From contig CAMZEO010000007.1 of NCBI GenBank assembly GCA_947305735.1, positions 1-44,111 of the forward strand: a DNA stretch of 44,111 nt, read 5' to 3'. The notes under the pieces were generated by a model. The model did not search any database, had not been told where the DNA came from, and worked only from the letters and a program-made list of their open reading frames with translations. Each line of letters begins with the position of its first letter. Position 1 is the first letter of the stretch. This DNA comes from an uncultured Planctomycetales bacterium. Its GTDB lineage: Bacteria > Planctomycetota > Planctomycetia > Pirellulales > Thermoguttaceae. The position numbers and the translations under genes are program-made. Positions 1 to 9,060 of this stretch are shown piece after piece.

Positions 1-523
1 TTTTATTTATTTATTATTTAAATTAAAATTATAGAAAACATTTAATTATATTTATTTTCACATAATTTCTATATTAGTTTATAATTATTAACATAAGATT
101 GTATTTTATAAATTAAAAAATGTAAAGATTTATATAAAACATATGTTAATTAGATACAAAAAAATATTTATCACTATTATTATTACTATATTAATAATTA
201 AATAAAAACCAATAACTTCTTTATTGTTTGTTTTTAACATTACCTGATTAGTAATATATTATATGATATGTCATAGTACCTTTAAATATAATAGAACTTG
301 CTTGTTTCCATCAAATGACGATCGATTTATGAAAACAAATCGTTAAACGCATTGAAAATGACAATAGAACAAAAATGGGGTTTAGTCGGCGTACCTGTTA
401 TTTTCTTTTCAACGGATTATAATCAGACTCGGTTAGCGCTTGATTCCAAAACAATGATGTAGCGTTAAGCAAACGTTTTTTATGTGATGTTGCAGATACT
501 CGAAATATGAACGGAATTTAGTT
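1..523. other. A/T-rich leader upstream of dnaN
   Basis: No convincing gene lies here. The first ~340 bases are far more A/T-rich than the coding DNA, with long A and T runs, a small palindrome (TAATATATTA, 252-261) and a 6-bp inverted repeat (323-328 with 337-342). Being next to dnaN, it could be part of a replication origin's unwinding region, but I could not find a convincing DnaA box (TTATNCACA) on either strand, so origin function is only a possibility. The last ~130 bases return to ordinary composition and hold the probable dnaN promoter. Confidence 0.5.
395..423 (+). promoter_or_regulatory. possible dnaN promoter
   Basis: A perfect -10 hexamer TATAAT lies at 418-423. A weak -35 (CTGTTA, 395-400) sits 17 bases upstream. 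Initiation near 430 would give a leader of about 94 nt before dnaN. The -35 matches the consensus at only three of six positions, so the call rests mainly on the -10 and its placement. Confidence 0.45.
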
Positions 524-1633
524 ATGAAAGTACGATGCCGCCGCGATAAATTTGAACCTATGTTTAACTTAATTTCGTCGTTCACTTCGTCCAGAGACGT
601 GCGTCCCGCATTACAAAACGTTAAAATGCTCGTCGACGAAAACAGCGTTGTTTTGACGGCGACAGACGGTGGAATTAGCGCGAAGGGGGAGCTGCCTTCC
701 AACGACGGATTCGTGGTTGAAAACGTCGGCGAAGCGATTTTGCCTGCGAAATTACTTCGCAAAATCCTTTCCGAGACAAACGACGACGAGATTTCCTTAG
801 AACTATCCGGGACGGTTCTTGCCGTTCGCGGCTCCAATTACGGTTACAGTCTCGCCACATGGCAAGCGGACGATTTTCCAACGGTCGCGCCTTTTGAAGA
901 CGCTTCCTATCATAAAATATCGACTAAATCGTTGTGCGAGATGATTCGCCGCACTTCTTTCGCGACGGATGCGGAAAACTCTCATTACGCTTTAGGCGGC
1001 GTCCTTTTTAATTTCGACGGCGACGTTATGTCCGCCGTGTCGACCGACGGTCGACGACTTGCTTATCAAAAACGCGCGGCGGAATCCGTCGGAGGACACG
1101 AATCAATAAACAAGACGATTTTTCCTCCAAGAGCCCTTGGATTGCTCGAACGCGCTTGTTCCGACGTCGAAGAGGCGTTAATTGCCGTCAAAGAAGGCAT
1201 TGCGGTAGTTAGTTTGGGCGCGGTTGTCATATCGACCACGCTTATGGAAGGGCGCTTTCCTAATTGGAAGGCGATTATGCCGGAGAAAAGCGGAAAGATT
1301 CACGTCGATTTTATCGCCGGACAACTCGCCAGCGCCGTTCGTCAGGCGGAAATTGTCACCACCGAGAAAAAGCCCGGCGTTTGGTTCAATTTTGACAAGG
1401 GAAAGGTCAATATTGCCGCCGCCGGGGAAGAGGTCGGAGAGTCGAACGTGGATATTCCAATCTCCTACGATGGAGAAAGGAAGAGTTTGCGGTTGGATTC
1501 AAAATATCTCAATGATTATCTGCGTTGTATTTCTCCCGAAGAAACGTTGGCGTTTTATTTTCAACCGGATTCGCCCGCGCTTTTTGAGACGACCGACGAT
1601 TATTCCTACGTCGTCATGCCGCTTGCCAATTAA
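524..1633 (+). CDS. dnaN: DNA polymerase III subunit beta (sliding clamp)
   Basis: This is the ring-shaped processivity clamp that tethers DNA polymerase III to DNA. The 369-residue product has the normal length for the family. It opens with the typical 'MKVRC' beta strand followed by the SSRDVRPALQNVK segment that matches the 'S(R/K)xxxPIL(Q/N)N(I/V)' signature near residue 30. It ends with the clamp's C-terminal strand, closing 'YVVMPLAN', close to the usual 'YVIMPMR(L/I)'. Three similar clamp domains are expected at about 1-120, 121-250 and 251-369. The start at 524 fits the family N-terminus; an internal ATG at 560 would remove conserved residues. It is transcribed alone: A/T-rich DNA lies upstream and a strong hairpin terminator follows. 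dnaN commonly lies near dnaA and the origin, but dnaA is not in the window. The identification is firm. Confidence 0.96.
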   Translation: MKVRCRRDKFEPMFNLISSFTSSRDVRPALQNVKMLVDENSVVLTATDGGISAKGELPSNDGFVVENVGEAILPAKLLRKILSETNDDEISLELSGTVLAVRGSNYGYSLATWQADDFPTVAPFEDASYHKISTKSLCEMIRRTSFATDAENSHYALGGVLFNFDGDVMSAVSTDGRRLAYQKRAAESVGGHESINKTIFPPRALGLLERACSDVEEALIAVKEGIAVVSLGAVVISTTLMEGRFPNWKAIMPEKSGKIHVDFIAGQLASAVRQAEIVTTEKKPGVWFNFDKGKVNIAAAGEEVGESNVDIPISYDGERKSLRLDSKYLNDYLRCISPEETLAFYFQPDSPALFETTDDYSYVVMPLAN

Positions 1634-1680
1634 CGAAACGTTTTTGGGGACAGGTCGATCAAGCATAACGATCCTCACCG

Positions 1681-1709
1681 AAACGCCGACTAGGTTCAGT
1701 CGGCGTTTT
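1681..1709 (+). terminator. terminator after dnaN
   Basis: A perfect 11-bp stem (AAACGCCGACT, 1681-1691, with AGTCGGCGTTT, 1698-1708) closes a 6-base loop. It is followed by a short T run. It is a plausible intrinsic terminator although the U-tract is brief. Confidence 0.75.
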
Positions 1710-1780
1710 GTAATTTAGAACGCGATATCTCGATCGTAACATTAGGATTTTAAATAGCTTTAGTCATATTGGAAAATGCG

Positions 1781-2872
1781 ATGAATATTACAACCCTCGT
1801 CGTTTCGCGCCTGTTAAGAATTTTCGGCGTTTTGGCGATTGTTTTAGTAAATCGCTCTCTTTTCGCGCAAGAACAAGAACTGCAGCGATATGAATTTACA
1901 ACGGAAAAAATGGGCGTTCCCACGCGTTTGATTATGTACGCCGCCGACGAAAAAACAGCCGAACGCGCTTCCGACGTCGTTTGGCGTCGTTTTGACGAAT
2001 TAAACGGGGTTTTATCAGACTACGATCCTGAGAGCGAAATAATACAAGTATGTCGGCGAGCGGGCGAATCTCGGGAACCCGCGACTATAAGCGACGATTT
2101 GCGCAAGGCTCTGGAAGAATCACGACGTTATTGCGAAATTACAGACGGAGCGTTTGACATTACCGTAAGTCCGATCGTCAAATTATGGCGCAGAAGTCGT
2201 TTTTTCCATAAGAGACCCCCGGAGGATTTACTGGTTTCCGCAAAAGCAAACGTTGGATTGGACGTTTGGAGTCTTGACGATCGCGGAGTTGTCGTCAAAG
2301 AAGGCGCGCGATTTGACGTTGGAGGAATCGCAAAAGGAATCGCGCTGGACGACGCTTTGGAAGCGCTTAAAAAAATGGGAATTACGTCCGCGTTGATCGA
2401 CGCGAGCGGAGATTTGCGCATGGGAGACGCTCCTCCGGGAAAAAAAGGGTGGAAAGTAGGAGTCGCTTCGTTAAACGACGAGCCGACGTGCTACTGCGAG
2501 TTGTCAAACGCGGGGATTTGCTCGTCAGGAGACGCGAATCGTTATCTTGAAATAGACGGCGTTCGTTATTCTCACATCATTGACCCCAGAACCGGCGAGC
2601 CGCTAACCCGGCGTTGCGCGTCCGCCGTCCTGGCTCCTACCGCGACGATGGCGGACGCATTGGCAAGCGCTTTGTGCGTTCTTGGAGCGGACGATTTTTT
2701 GCGCGTGGTTGAACGCGTAAAAAAAGAAGCTCTAGCGAAAAAAGCCGACGCTTTTTTTCTTGAATATATGCTTCTTCAGGCGAAAGACAAGTCGGACGCG
2801 CCGTATGCCGATGAAGAAATTACGGTCAGCGCGTCCGCGTTTTTTCAGGAAAAGCTTAATGAAAAGGATTAA
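1781..2872 (+). CDS. apbE: ApbE-family FAD:protein FMN transferase, exported
   Basis: ApbE enzymes transfer FMN from FAD to a Thr of target redox proteins (Rnf/Nqr subunits and related flavoproteins) outside the cytoplasmic membrane. The protein has a hydrophobic N-terminal signal segment (about residues 5-25, ending near 'SLFAQ') without a lipobox Cys. The core motifs are visible: FDVGGIAKGIALD, SSGDANRYLEIDG, HIIDPRTGEPL and ADALASALCVLG. The usual 'NLGGD' glycine motif is altered to 'IDASGD', a mild divergence. The frame can be extended to a TTG at 1769, but the ATG at 1781 is preferred because GGAAA lies just 5' of it and the signal peptide then starts normally. The window holds no obvious flavoprotein target, so the partner is unknown. 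The family call is secure; exact substrate is not. Confidence 0.9.
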   Translation: MNITTLVVSRLLRIFGVLAIVLVNRSLFAQEQELQRYEFTTEKMGVPTRLIMYAADEKTAERASDVVWRRFDELNGVLSDYDPESEIIQVCRRAGESREPATISDDLRKALEESRRYCEITDGAFDITVSPIVKLWRRSRFFHKRPPEDLLVSAKANVGLDVWSLDDRGVVVKEGARFDVGGIAKGIALDDALEALKKMGITSALIDASGDLRMGDAPPGKKGWKVGVASLNDEPTCYCELSNAGICSSGDANRYLEIDGVRYSHIIDPRTGEPLTRRCASAVLAPTATMADALASALCVLGADDFLRVVERVKKEALAKKADAFFLEYMLLQAKDKSDAPYADEEITVSASAFFQEKLNEKD

Positions 2873-2962
2873 TGGACTCAAAACGTTCGCAACGAATAAA
2901 CGTCGTTAATGCGCGAACGCGTCGAATCTTTACGGGGACTGGCGCGAGCGTTGATTTTACGA

Positions 2963-2968
2963 TATAAT
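2963..2968 (+). promoter_or_regulatory. -10 element ahead of the MazG-like gene
   Basis: A perfect TATAAT lies about 60 bases before the preferred start at 3029, inside what would be the N-terminal extension of the longest reading frame. No good -35 was found. It supports the short form of the gene. Confidence 0.4.
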
Positions 2969-3028
2969 GGAGAAGCGCGCGTCGTCTTGACGTCGCGTCG
3001 GGTTTTAAGTCGGCATCAGGAGTTCGCG

Positions 3029-3361
3029 ATGATGGACGAACATGAAAAGACAAATAAAGAGTTGTCTATTTCCGATTTTCAACGTCTTATTCGTAAGATG
3101 TACGTTGAAAAAGACGTGGAACGCGGGGTAGCCGGAACGTTTATGTGGCTTATGGAAGAGGTTGGAGAATTGTCGACCGCGCTTCGAAGCGGAACGCTTA
3201 AAGAATGCGAAGAAGAATTTGCCGATGTTTTTGCATGGTTGACGACGATCGCCAATGTTGTCGGCGTCGACCTGAACAAGGCGTTAGTCGACAAATACGG
3301 AACCGGCTGTCCGGGATGCGGAAAGTTGGCGTGCGAATGTCCCGATTCCGACAAACCGTAA
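3029..3361 (+). CDS. MazG-like nucleotide pyrophosphohydrolase
   Basis: This is a short all-alpha NTP pyrophosphatase of the MazG/iMazG type, about 110 residues. Such enzymes hydrolyse (d)NTPs to NMP and PPi and are thought to clean non-canonical nucleotides. The metal-binding pattern is clear: EEVGE followed by EEEFADV (EExxE...ExxD). After the helical core it ends in a small Cys-rich tail, CPGCGKLACEC, which looks like a zinc-binding knuckle and is not part of the core fold. The open frame reaches back to 2909, but AGGAG at 3018-3022 is spaced 6 bases from the ATG at 3029, and a -10 sequence lies within the extension, so 3029 is the preferred start. The preceding ApbE gene ends about 160 bases upstream and need not be co-transcribed. 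Function beyond the fold is inferred. Confidence 0.85.
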   Translation: MMDEHEKTNKELSISDFQRLIRKMYVEKDVERGVAGTFMWLMEEVGELSTALRSGTLKECEEEFADVFAWLTTIANVVGVDLNKALVDKYGTGCPGCGKLACECPDSDKP

Positions 3362-3414
3362 ACTAAACGTCAGACGATCAATTTTGACAAATATGAAGTC
3401 TCGGAGCATTGAGA

Positions 3415-5943
3415 ATGATCGGCGTCTCCGAGACGTCAGACATCATGAGAACGAAAATGCGTCGAAATCGAAGTGAATCGCGCGGAATTATGTCTTGGAC
3501 TCGGTTGAGTTTGATCGGCGTTTTAACGTTAAGCGCGGGGATTGTCTTTGCGTCGAGCCTAAGTTACGGCGCCGCCGACGTTAAGAATAACATGACTGGC
3601 GTTGATGCGGTCGATTTTAGCGCGCGCGTGGGAATAGCGGGAGTTTATAAAAACGGTTTTCAGACTCAAGTCGTTCTTTCCTGGTCGCCCAATCTGAAGA
3701 TTGTCCGCGTCGAGTTGGAAACGAGCGATTCGGACGGATCCTCTTTTTCAGCGCGCCGCGATCTTGAGGAAGGCGAAAAAGACGCCGGGAGAGTGGAAAC
3801 GCGGTTTGTTTTTCCAAAAGCGAACGCCAAGCTAACGGTTCGATTGTTTGACGAGAAGGGAAACGAGATTAAACGCGTTTTAACGCCGTCGGATAAGCGA
3901 GACGAAGAACAAAAAGGAGGCGAGTTGTTTAAATCTCCTTCGTTGCCTTCCAAGCCGGTTTTTGTAACGGTTGGGGCGTCCTCTCTTGGATTTTCGGAAG
4001 CTTTTGCCGAATTGCGCTGGAAAGAAGAACGGCGTCCCGCTCTCGTTTCCGTTAATTCTTTCGACGAGCTTCCGACTGATTTTCGCTCTTACGAAGTTAT
4101 TGATCGGCTCGTTATTACGACTGCGAACGCCGCCGTTTTTGACGGAGTGAAAGCTGATTCTCCTCAAATTCAAGCGATTGAGCAGTGGGTGACGAGAGGC
4201 GGAGTCGTCGTGTTGCTTGCCGACGAAAAGGCAATTCCTTTACTAGGGGAAGGGGGCGCGTTGGCAAATCTTTCTCCCGGCTCTAAAATTGCCGAACGTC
4301 CTCAGGAATTTCGAAGCGTTAACGCGCTTGTTACAGAACTGAATAACGTGAAAAATTTGGCGATGACGGGCTCTAAAAGCAATCCGTATCTGAGAACTCC
4401 CGTTATTCAAGAGTTAAAAAAAGGCGCAAAAGTCGAAATGCAGGAGGTTGAGACCCCTCTCCTCGTGTCGCGGCCCTTTGGATTGGGTTCCGTGATTTAT
4501 TTCGCCGGAGATTTATCGGTCGCGCCTCTCGCGGGGTGGTCTGGACGCGGAAGATTGGTTTTAAAGATTTTGGGACTCGACGCGGATAAAACCGCCTCAA
4601 AAGCTTTGTCGTCGAATTATGTGAAAAGGGGATATCTTGATCTTTCCGGACAAATACGCAGCGCTCTTGATTCTTTTAAAGGCGTAAAAATTATTCCTTT
4701 TTCCATTATGGCGACGGTAATTTTCGCGTATTTGTTGTTCATTGCTCCTCTCGACTGGTTTCTGGCGAAAAAGGTTGTGAAAAGACCGAATGTTACTTGG
4801 ATAACGTTTCCATTGTTTGCCGTTCTGTTTGGCTTCGGAGCGATTGTCATCGCCAACACGGCGACTCCTAAAACGCCCGTCTTAAACCAAGCCGAAGTGA
4901 TCGACGTCGACATGGAATCGGGAATCGTTAGAGATTCTTCCTGGATTGGTTTTTATTCTCCTACGAGCGAGCGTTACGAATTATCCCTTTCGCCCGGCGT
5001 TTTGAACTCGGAATCAGGAGGTTTTCCGCTGCTGGACGAAGGATCGTCGCTCGTTGATTTTACGCCGTTAGCTCTTTCCGGGGACGGAATCGGCGGTTCG
5101 GAGCAAAAGTCTTACACCGCGAAGCTTTGGAACGGATCTTATCGCGTTTTAAGCGGATCCACTTCTGGAGCGGATATAGTGGACGTTCCTATGACGACGC
5201 GTTCCAGCAAGAGTTTTTACGGACGATGGACCGCCAATTTGAAGGACGTTCCGAAAATCCCCGAATTAGTCGACGACGGATTAGTTCTTCGCGGAAGCGT
5301 TTATAATCCTTTCGACGTTCCAATTTATTCGGCGTTTATTATCTTTCAGGGGGGCGCGTACTCGTTGGGAACGCTTGCTCCCGGGGAGACGCCTCTTCCT
5401 CGCGGTCTGACTCGAATTGAACCGATGCGCGTCCTTAATGAACATCAAAGTTCAATTCCAACTGAAAAGTCGTCGAATTGGAATATAACGTCGTATAACA
5501 GCTCCTCCGCGCGGTTGCCCTATATTTTGCGAACGGCGTCGTTTTATGATTTTGGAGGAGGCGAGGATAATTTTACAATTTTCAAACGACTGCAGCGCGA
5601 CGTTGATTTAAGCGAATCGTTGCGTTGCGGCAGAGCCGTCGTTTTTGGAACGATCGTCGACGCTCATAGCGACGAATATTCGGAAAATAACGAATTAGCT
5701 CGAAGATCCGTTAACGCGTTGCAAGACGAGCAACTGAATAAAAAAATTGCGGAACAACGAGGCGAGACCTTTGAAAACGCTATTGAAGCGTCCGTTAAAA
5801 AGTATGGACTTGTAGGAACTAGCGATTCTTTTAAACCGACAAAAGTCGAATGGCGCCGGAGCGGAAAGGAAGAAAAAGGCGGCGCGGACGAGCGAACTGT
5901 GACGGCGCGGCTTATCGTGCCCTTATCGCGCGTCGCGAAGTAA
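3415..5943 (+). CDS. large membrane protein with GATase-like and two-TM core, probable ABC-system partner
   Basis: No specific name is recognised. The protein (about 842 residues) starts with a long basic N-region and a signal or anchor helix near residues 28-50. An extracytoplasmic beta-rich region follows (about 60-160), then a Rossmann-like section (about 180-390, including 'FDGVKADSPQIQAIEQWVTRGG') of the kind seen in glutamine-amidotransferase-like domains of bacterial membrane proteins. Two adjacent transmembrane helices lie at about 427-450 and 459-481. A ~360-residue C-terminal region follows that should lie outside the cytoplasm. GGAG at 3403-3406 is spaced 8 bases from the ATG at 3415, which is preferred over the TTG at 3409 and the ATG at 3490. 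The next gene, 61 bases downstream, is an ABC ATPase, so the two probably form one export or envelope-remodelling system. The domain reading is by eye and moderate in certainty. Confidence 0.6.
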   Translation: MIGVSETSDIMRTKMRRNRSESRGIMSWTRLSLIGVLTLSAGIVFASSLSYGAADVKNNMTGVDAVDFSARVGIAGVYKNGFQTQVVLSWSPNLKIVRVELETSDSDGSSFSARRDLEEGEKDAGRVETRFVFPKANAKLTVRLFDEKGNEIKRVLTPSDKRDEEQKGGELFKSPSLPSKPVFVTVGASSLGFSEAFAELRWKEERRPALVSVNSFDELPTDFRSYEVIDRLVITTANAAVFDGVKADSPQIQAIEQWVTRGGVVVLLADEKAIPLLGEGGALANLSPGSKIAERPQEFRSVNALVTELNNVKNLAMTGSKSNPYLRTPVIQELKKGAKVEMQEVETPLLVSRPFGLGSVIYFAGDLSVAPLAGWSGRGRLVLKILGLDADKTASKALSSNYVKRGYLDLSGQIRSALDSFKGVKIIPFSIMATVIFAYLLFIAPLDWFLAKKVVKRPNVTWITFPLFAVLFGFGAIVIANTATPKTPVLNQAEVIDVDMESGIVRDSSWIGFYSPTSERYELSLSPGVLNSESGGFPLLDEGSSLVDFTPLALSGDGIGGSEQKSYTAKLWNGSYRVLSGSTSGADIVDVPMTTRSSKSFYGRWTANLKDVPKIPELVDDGLVLRGSVYNPFDVPIYSAFIIFQGGAYSLGTLAPGETPLPRGLTRIEPMRVLNEHQSSIPTEKSSNWNITSYNSSSARLPYILRTASFYDFGGGEDNFTIFKRLQRDVDLSESLRCGRAVVFGTIVDAHSDEYSENNELARRSVNALQDEQLNKKIAEQRGETFENAIEASVKKYGLVGTSDSFKPTKVEWRRSGKEEKGGADERTVTARLIVPLSRVAK

Positions 5944-6004
5944 TCGCTCGCTATTTTACAGACTGTTAACCGGTACGATTTTAGGCGACGTTGCGGGAAA
6001 TCCA

Positions 6005-6964
6005 ATGATAAAAACCGAGGAATTAACAAAACAGTACGGCAAACTTTTTGCGCTGAAGAATTTAACGCTCGAACTTAAAGAAGGCGACCTTTTTGGCTTC
6101 ATCGGACCAAACGGCTCCGGAAAGACGACGACGATGAAAATGTTGGCCACGCTTTTGCAGCCGACGTGGGGAGAGGCGTACGTCTGCGGTATGTCGATTT
6201 ACACAAAACCGAAGGAAATTCGTCGTTTAGTAGGTTTTATGCCGGATTTTTTTGGCGTTTACGACGATATGAAAGTTATCGAGTACCTTGAATTTTTCGC
6301 CGCCGCGTACCGCATTAAGGGAGAGGCGCGTCGGAAGGTTTGCAACGAGGCGCTCGAACGCGTCGATTTGGGGTATAAACGCGAGGCTCTGGTCACCAGT
6401 TTAAGCCGCGGCATGACGCAACGTTTGGGATTAGCGCGCGTTTTGCTCCATGATCCGCAGGTTCTTTTACTCGACGAACCGGCAAGCGGTCTTGATCCGC
6501 GCGCGCGCATCGAGATTCGCGAACTTCTTAAACGACTCGGCGGCAAAGGAAAGACGATTATGGTGTCCAGCCATATTCTCCCCGAGTTGGCGGACGTTTG
6601 CAATAAAGTCGGTATTATAGAACGCGGAGAATTGTTGGTTGACGCGGACGTGCAAGACGTGATGCGCAGAGTTCGCGATCAGATTGCGTTGCTCATCGAA
6701 TTGGCTGATCATAGGGACGACCAGTATTCAAAAAAACTTGAAAGATGTTTGAAGTTTCTCTCGGACGACGAAATCGTCGATCGCGTGGAACTTGATAAAA
6801 GCGGAGCGATTCGCGCGTTCATAAAAAAAGGGTTGGGGCTCGACGAGTATTCCGAACTACTTTCGCGGCTTATTGCGGAAGAGTTTAAGATAAAGTCGTT
6901 TAGCGAAGAAGAGATTAATCTCGAAACGGCGTTTATGACGTTGACTCGAGGAATAACGGCGTGA
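6005..6964 (+). CDS. ABC transporter ATP-binding protein
   Basis: This is a cytoplasmic nucleotide-binding subunit of an ABC transporter. All core motifs are present: Walker A GPNGSGKTT (about residues 34-42), signature LSRGMTQRL, Walker B VLLLDEPASGLD and the H-loop SSH. After the ~220-residue ATPase core comes a ~90-residue C-terminal extension, as in ABC-2-type exporters (CcmA/NatA/GldA-like). It follows the large membrane protein by 61 bases in the same direction, and a strong terminator closes the unit. No separate ABC-2 permease with six helices is present, so either the upstream two-helix protein is the partner or a permease lies elsewhere. Substrate is unknown. Confidence 0.9.
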   Translation: MIKTEELTKQYGKLFALKNLTLELKEGDLFGFIGPNGSGKTTTMKMLATLLQPTWGEAYVCGMSIYTKPKEIRRLVGFMPDFFGVYDDMKVIEYLEFFAAAYRIKGEARRKVCNEALERVDLGYKREALVTSLSRGMTQRLGLARVLLHDPQVLLLDEPASGLDPRARIEIRELLKRLGGKGKTIMVSSHILPELADVCNKVGIIERGELLVDADVQDVMRRVRDQIALLIELADHRDDQYSKKLERCLKFLSDDEIVDRVELDKSGAIRAFIKKGLGLDEYSELLSRLIAEEFKIKSFSEEEINLETAFMTLTRGITA

Positions 6965-6994
6965 GGTCGCGCCGATTGTTTGTTTGTCGGCTCG

Positions 6995-7028
6995 GACGCG
7001 TTGAAGAGATTTGACGCGTCTTTTTTTA
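6995..7028 (+). terminator. terminator of the ABC unit
   Basis: Stem GACGCGT (6995-7001) pairs with ACGCGTC (7014-7020) around a 12-base loop, followed immediately by seven T. It is a textbook intrinsic terminator. Confidence 0.85.
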
Positions 7029-7074
7029 TGCGGAACGAAGTCGCGTCCAATAGAGAAGTTTTGAGGAAACAACG

Positions 7075-8838
7075 TTGAAACGTCTATTTGTTTTTGCGAC
7101 GTTTGTCGCGCTTGCTTTTTGTCCGGATTTGTCCGACGCGTCAAAAGTCACGATCAAAAGCCCGTCTAAAAAAGTCGACGCGCTTTCCGAGAGCTCTGAC
7201 AATCGGGGTGAACGAGAGGCCGCCGCGCAAGATAAAACGGACGATTTATCGTCAAGCGTTATAGCGAGCGAACAAAAAGAGGATTCATCCAACGTCGCGG
7301 GCGCGTTTACTTTTGGAGAGGAGAATAAATCCGATAAACTTGAATCGGAAGATTTAACGGCGACTCCAAATTCTCCGTTGCGACCAATGACCGACGAAGA
7401 AAGAGACCAAAAATATCCTATCGTTCCAGAAGCGTTGGAAATGACTTTGGAAGAGTTAATACCAACGAAGGAGCTTAAGAATATACGCGTTTTGAAAGCG
7501 ATGGCTCGAATACCGCGCGCCGAGTTTGTCCCCAAAGATTATCGTATGTTCGCGTATCAGGACGCCGCGATACCGATTGGAGAGGGACAAACGATTTCTC
7601 CCCCATTTATTGTCGCGTACATGACGGAAACGCTTGATCCTCAACCGACGGATCGCGTTTTGGAAATAGGCACGGGAAGCGGATACCAGGCCGCCGTTTT
7701 GAGTTGTTTAGTTTCAGAAGTGTACACGATAGAAATTGTCAAGTCGCTTGGAAAACGGGCGGCCGACACATTAAAACGCTTGAATTATAGCAACGTTTTC
7801 GCGCGTATTGGCGACGGATATAAAGGGTGGTCGGAAGCGGCTCCGTTTGATAAGATTATTGTAACCTGTTCGCCGGAAGAGATTCCTCAACCTCTGATCG
7901 ATCAATTGAAAGAGGGGGGGACGATGCTCATTCCGATTGGAGAGCGTTACCTGCAATATTTTGTCCTATGCGAGAAGAAGAACGGAGAATTGATTAAAAC
8001 GACGCTTACGCCCGCTAACTTTGTGCCGATGACCGGCTTGGCGGAATCGTTGCGGAAAGAAAAACCAGATCCAAAGTCTCCAAGTCTGATAGGAGGCGGT
8101 TTTGAAGAGATTAATCCGACGCCGGGAGAAATCATGCCGACCGCGACTTGGAAAAACGATAGCGCGACGGCGGACGACGAAACAAAAAATTTCGACGCGA
8201 AAGGATTAGGAGAATTAGACGTTAAACTTCCTCCTCGTCGCCCTACGCCCGTCGGGTGGTTTTCCACAAGAAACACATACGTCGCCGAACGAGACGACGC
8301 GTACGAGGGAACTCGCGCGTGCGTGTGCGACAACGCGAGCGTTAAAGAAGAACAATTAAAAAAGGATAGGAACGAGGCGAGAATCGCCAAGGCGACGCTT
8401 CCGGAAAATAGGCGGGGGGTTTCAAGTCTTGAATCAGCGATTAAGGACCGACAACGCGAACAGGAAGCCGTTTGTCATTTGCGTCAGAATTTTGCGATCG
8501 ACGGAAGTTCCGTGAAAAAAATAACGCTTAGCGGGGCGTATCGAGTTTTTGAGTTAAGCGCCAACGTCGATTCGCGAAAATCGGTCGCCTTGATTAAATT
8601 GTATTTTTTTGACAAAGATCGAAAACTTACTCGCAACGGCGGCGAAGTCGTCGTTTTGTACGCGGAGACGGAACCGACTTCCTGGCGGGAATTTGAACGG
8701 GAGATACCCGTGCCTTCGAGGGCGACGGAAGCGTCGTTGCAGGTGGGAATTTTAGACGGGGTCGGCGTCGTTGAATTTGACGACATTAAACTTGAAAAGA
8801 ATAATGAAAAAAAGTCGCAATCTTCCAAGACGCGATAG
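7075..8838 (+). CDS. exported PCMT-domain protein (L-isoaspartate methyltransferase-like) with C-terminal extension
   Basis: The centre (about residues 115-325) is a protein-L-isoaspartate O-methyltransferase domain, a SAM-dependent enzyme that repairs isoaspartyl damage. Visible features are 'RIPRAEFVP', '[16 protein letters not shown]', SAM motif [12 protein letters not shown] (195-205) and '[10 protein letters not shown]'. It begins with a signal peptide (residues 1-22), then a low-complexity acidic/Ser linker to ~110. It ends with a ~240-residue C-terminal part whose last ~130 residues look like a beta-sandwich (carbohydrate-binding-like) fold. Normal PCMT is ~210 residues and cytoplasmic. 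The TTG start at 7075 is supported by GAGGA at 7063-7067 spaced 7 bases. If exported, the source of SAM outside the membrane is a puzzle. Domain identity is strong; the physiological role is open. Confidence 0.82.
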   Translation: MKRLFVFATFVALAFCPDLSDASKVTIKSPSKKVDALSESSDNRGEREAAAQDKTDDLSSSVIASEQKEDSSNVAGAFTFGEENKSDKLESEDLTATPNSPLRPMTDEERDQKYPIVPEALEMTLEELIPTKELKNIRVLKAMARIPRAEFVPKDYRMFAYQDAAIPIGEGQTISPPFIVAYMTETLDPQPTDRVLEIGTGSGYQAAVLSCLVSEVYTIEIVKSLGKRAADTLKRLNYSNVFARIGDGYKGWSEAAPFDKIIVTCSPEEIPQPLIDQLKEGGTMLIPIGERYLQYFVLCEKKNGELIKTTLTPANFVPMTGLAESLRKEKPDPKSPSLIGGGFEEINPTPGEIMPTATWKNDSATADDETKNFDAKGLGELDVKLPPRRPTPVGWFSTRNTYVAERDDAYEGTRACVCDNASVKEEQLKKDRNEARIAKATLPENRRGVSSLESAIKDRQREQEAVCHLRQNFAIDGSSVKKITLSGAYRVFELSANVDSRKSVALIKLYFFDKDRKLTRNGGEVVVLYAETEPTSWREFEREIPVPSRATEASLQVGILDGVGVVEFDDIKLEKNNEKKSQSSKTR

Positions 8839-9060
8839 TTTTGGACCGAAATCATCTGTAGAGACAATTGGGCTATTGAAAAATTTTTAGAAAAGATCGC
8901 GATAAAAAAGTAAAGATAAATGGTTTAAAACGACTTTTTTAGTCCTTTTCTAATCAATCTTTCTTTTGAAAGTTGGGTATTAACTTCAGAACTTGCGGTT
9001 TGCGCGACGATTTAAACGCTAATTTGGCCGAGTTGTTTTTCCGCTTACGGAAGGCTTTTG

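Noticed and set aside
1..340. DnaA boxes in the A/T-rich start
   Set aside because: The nearest matches (for example TTTTCACAT) differ from TTATNCACA at several positions; nothing beyond chance.
8880..8945. Terminator after the PCMT gene
   Set aside because: AAAAAAGT and ACTTTTTT could pair across a ~20-base loop, but the stem is A/T-only and not convincing.
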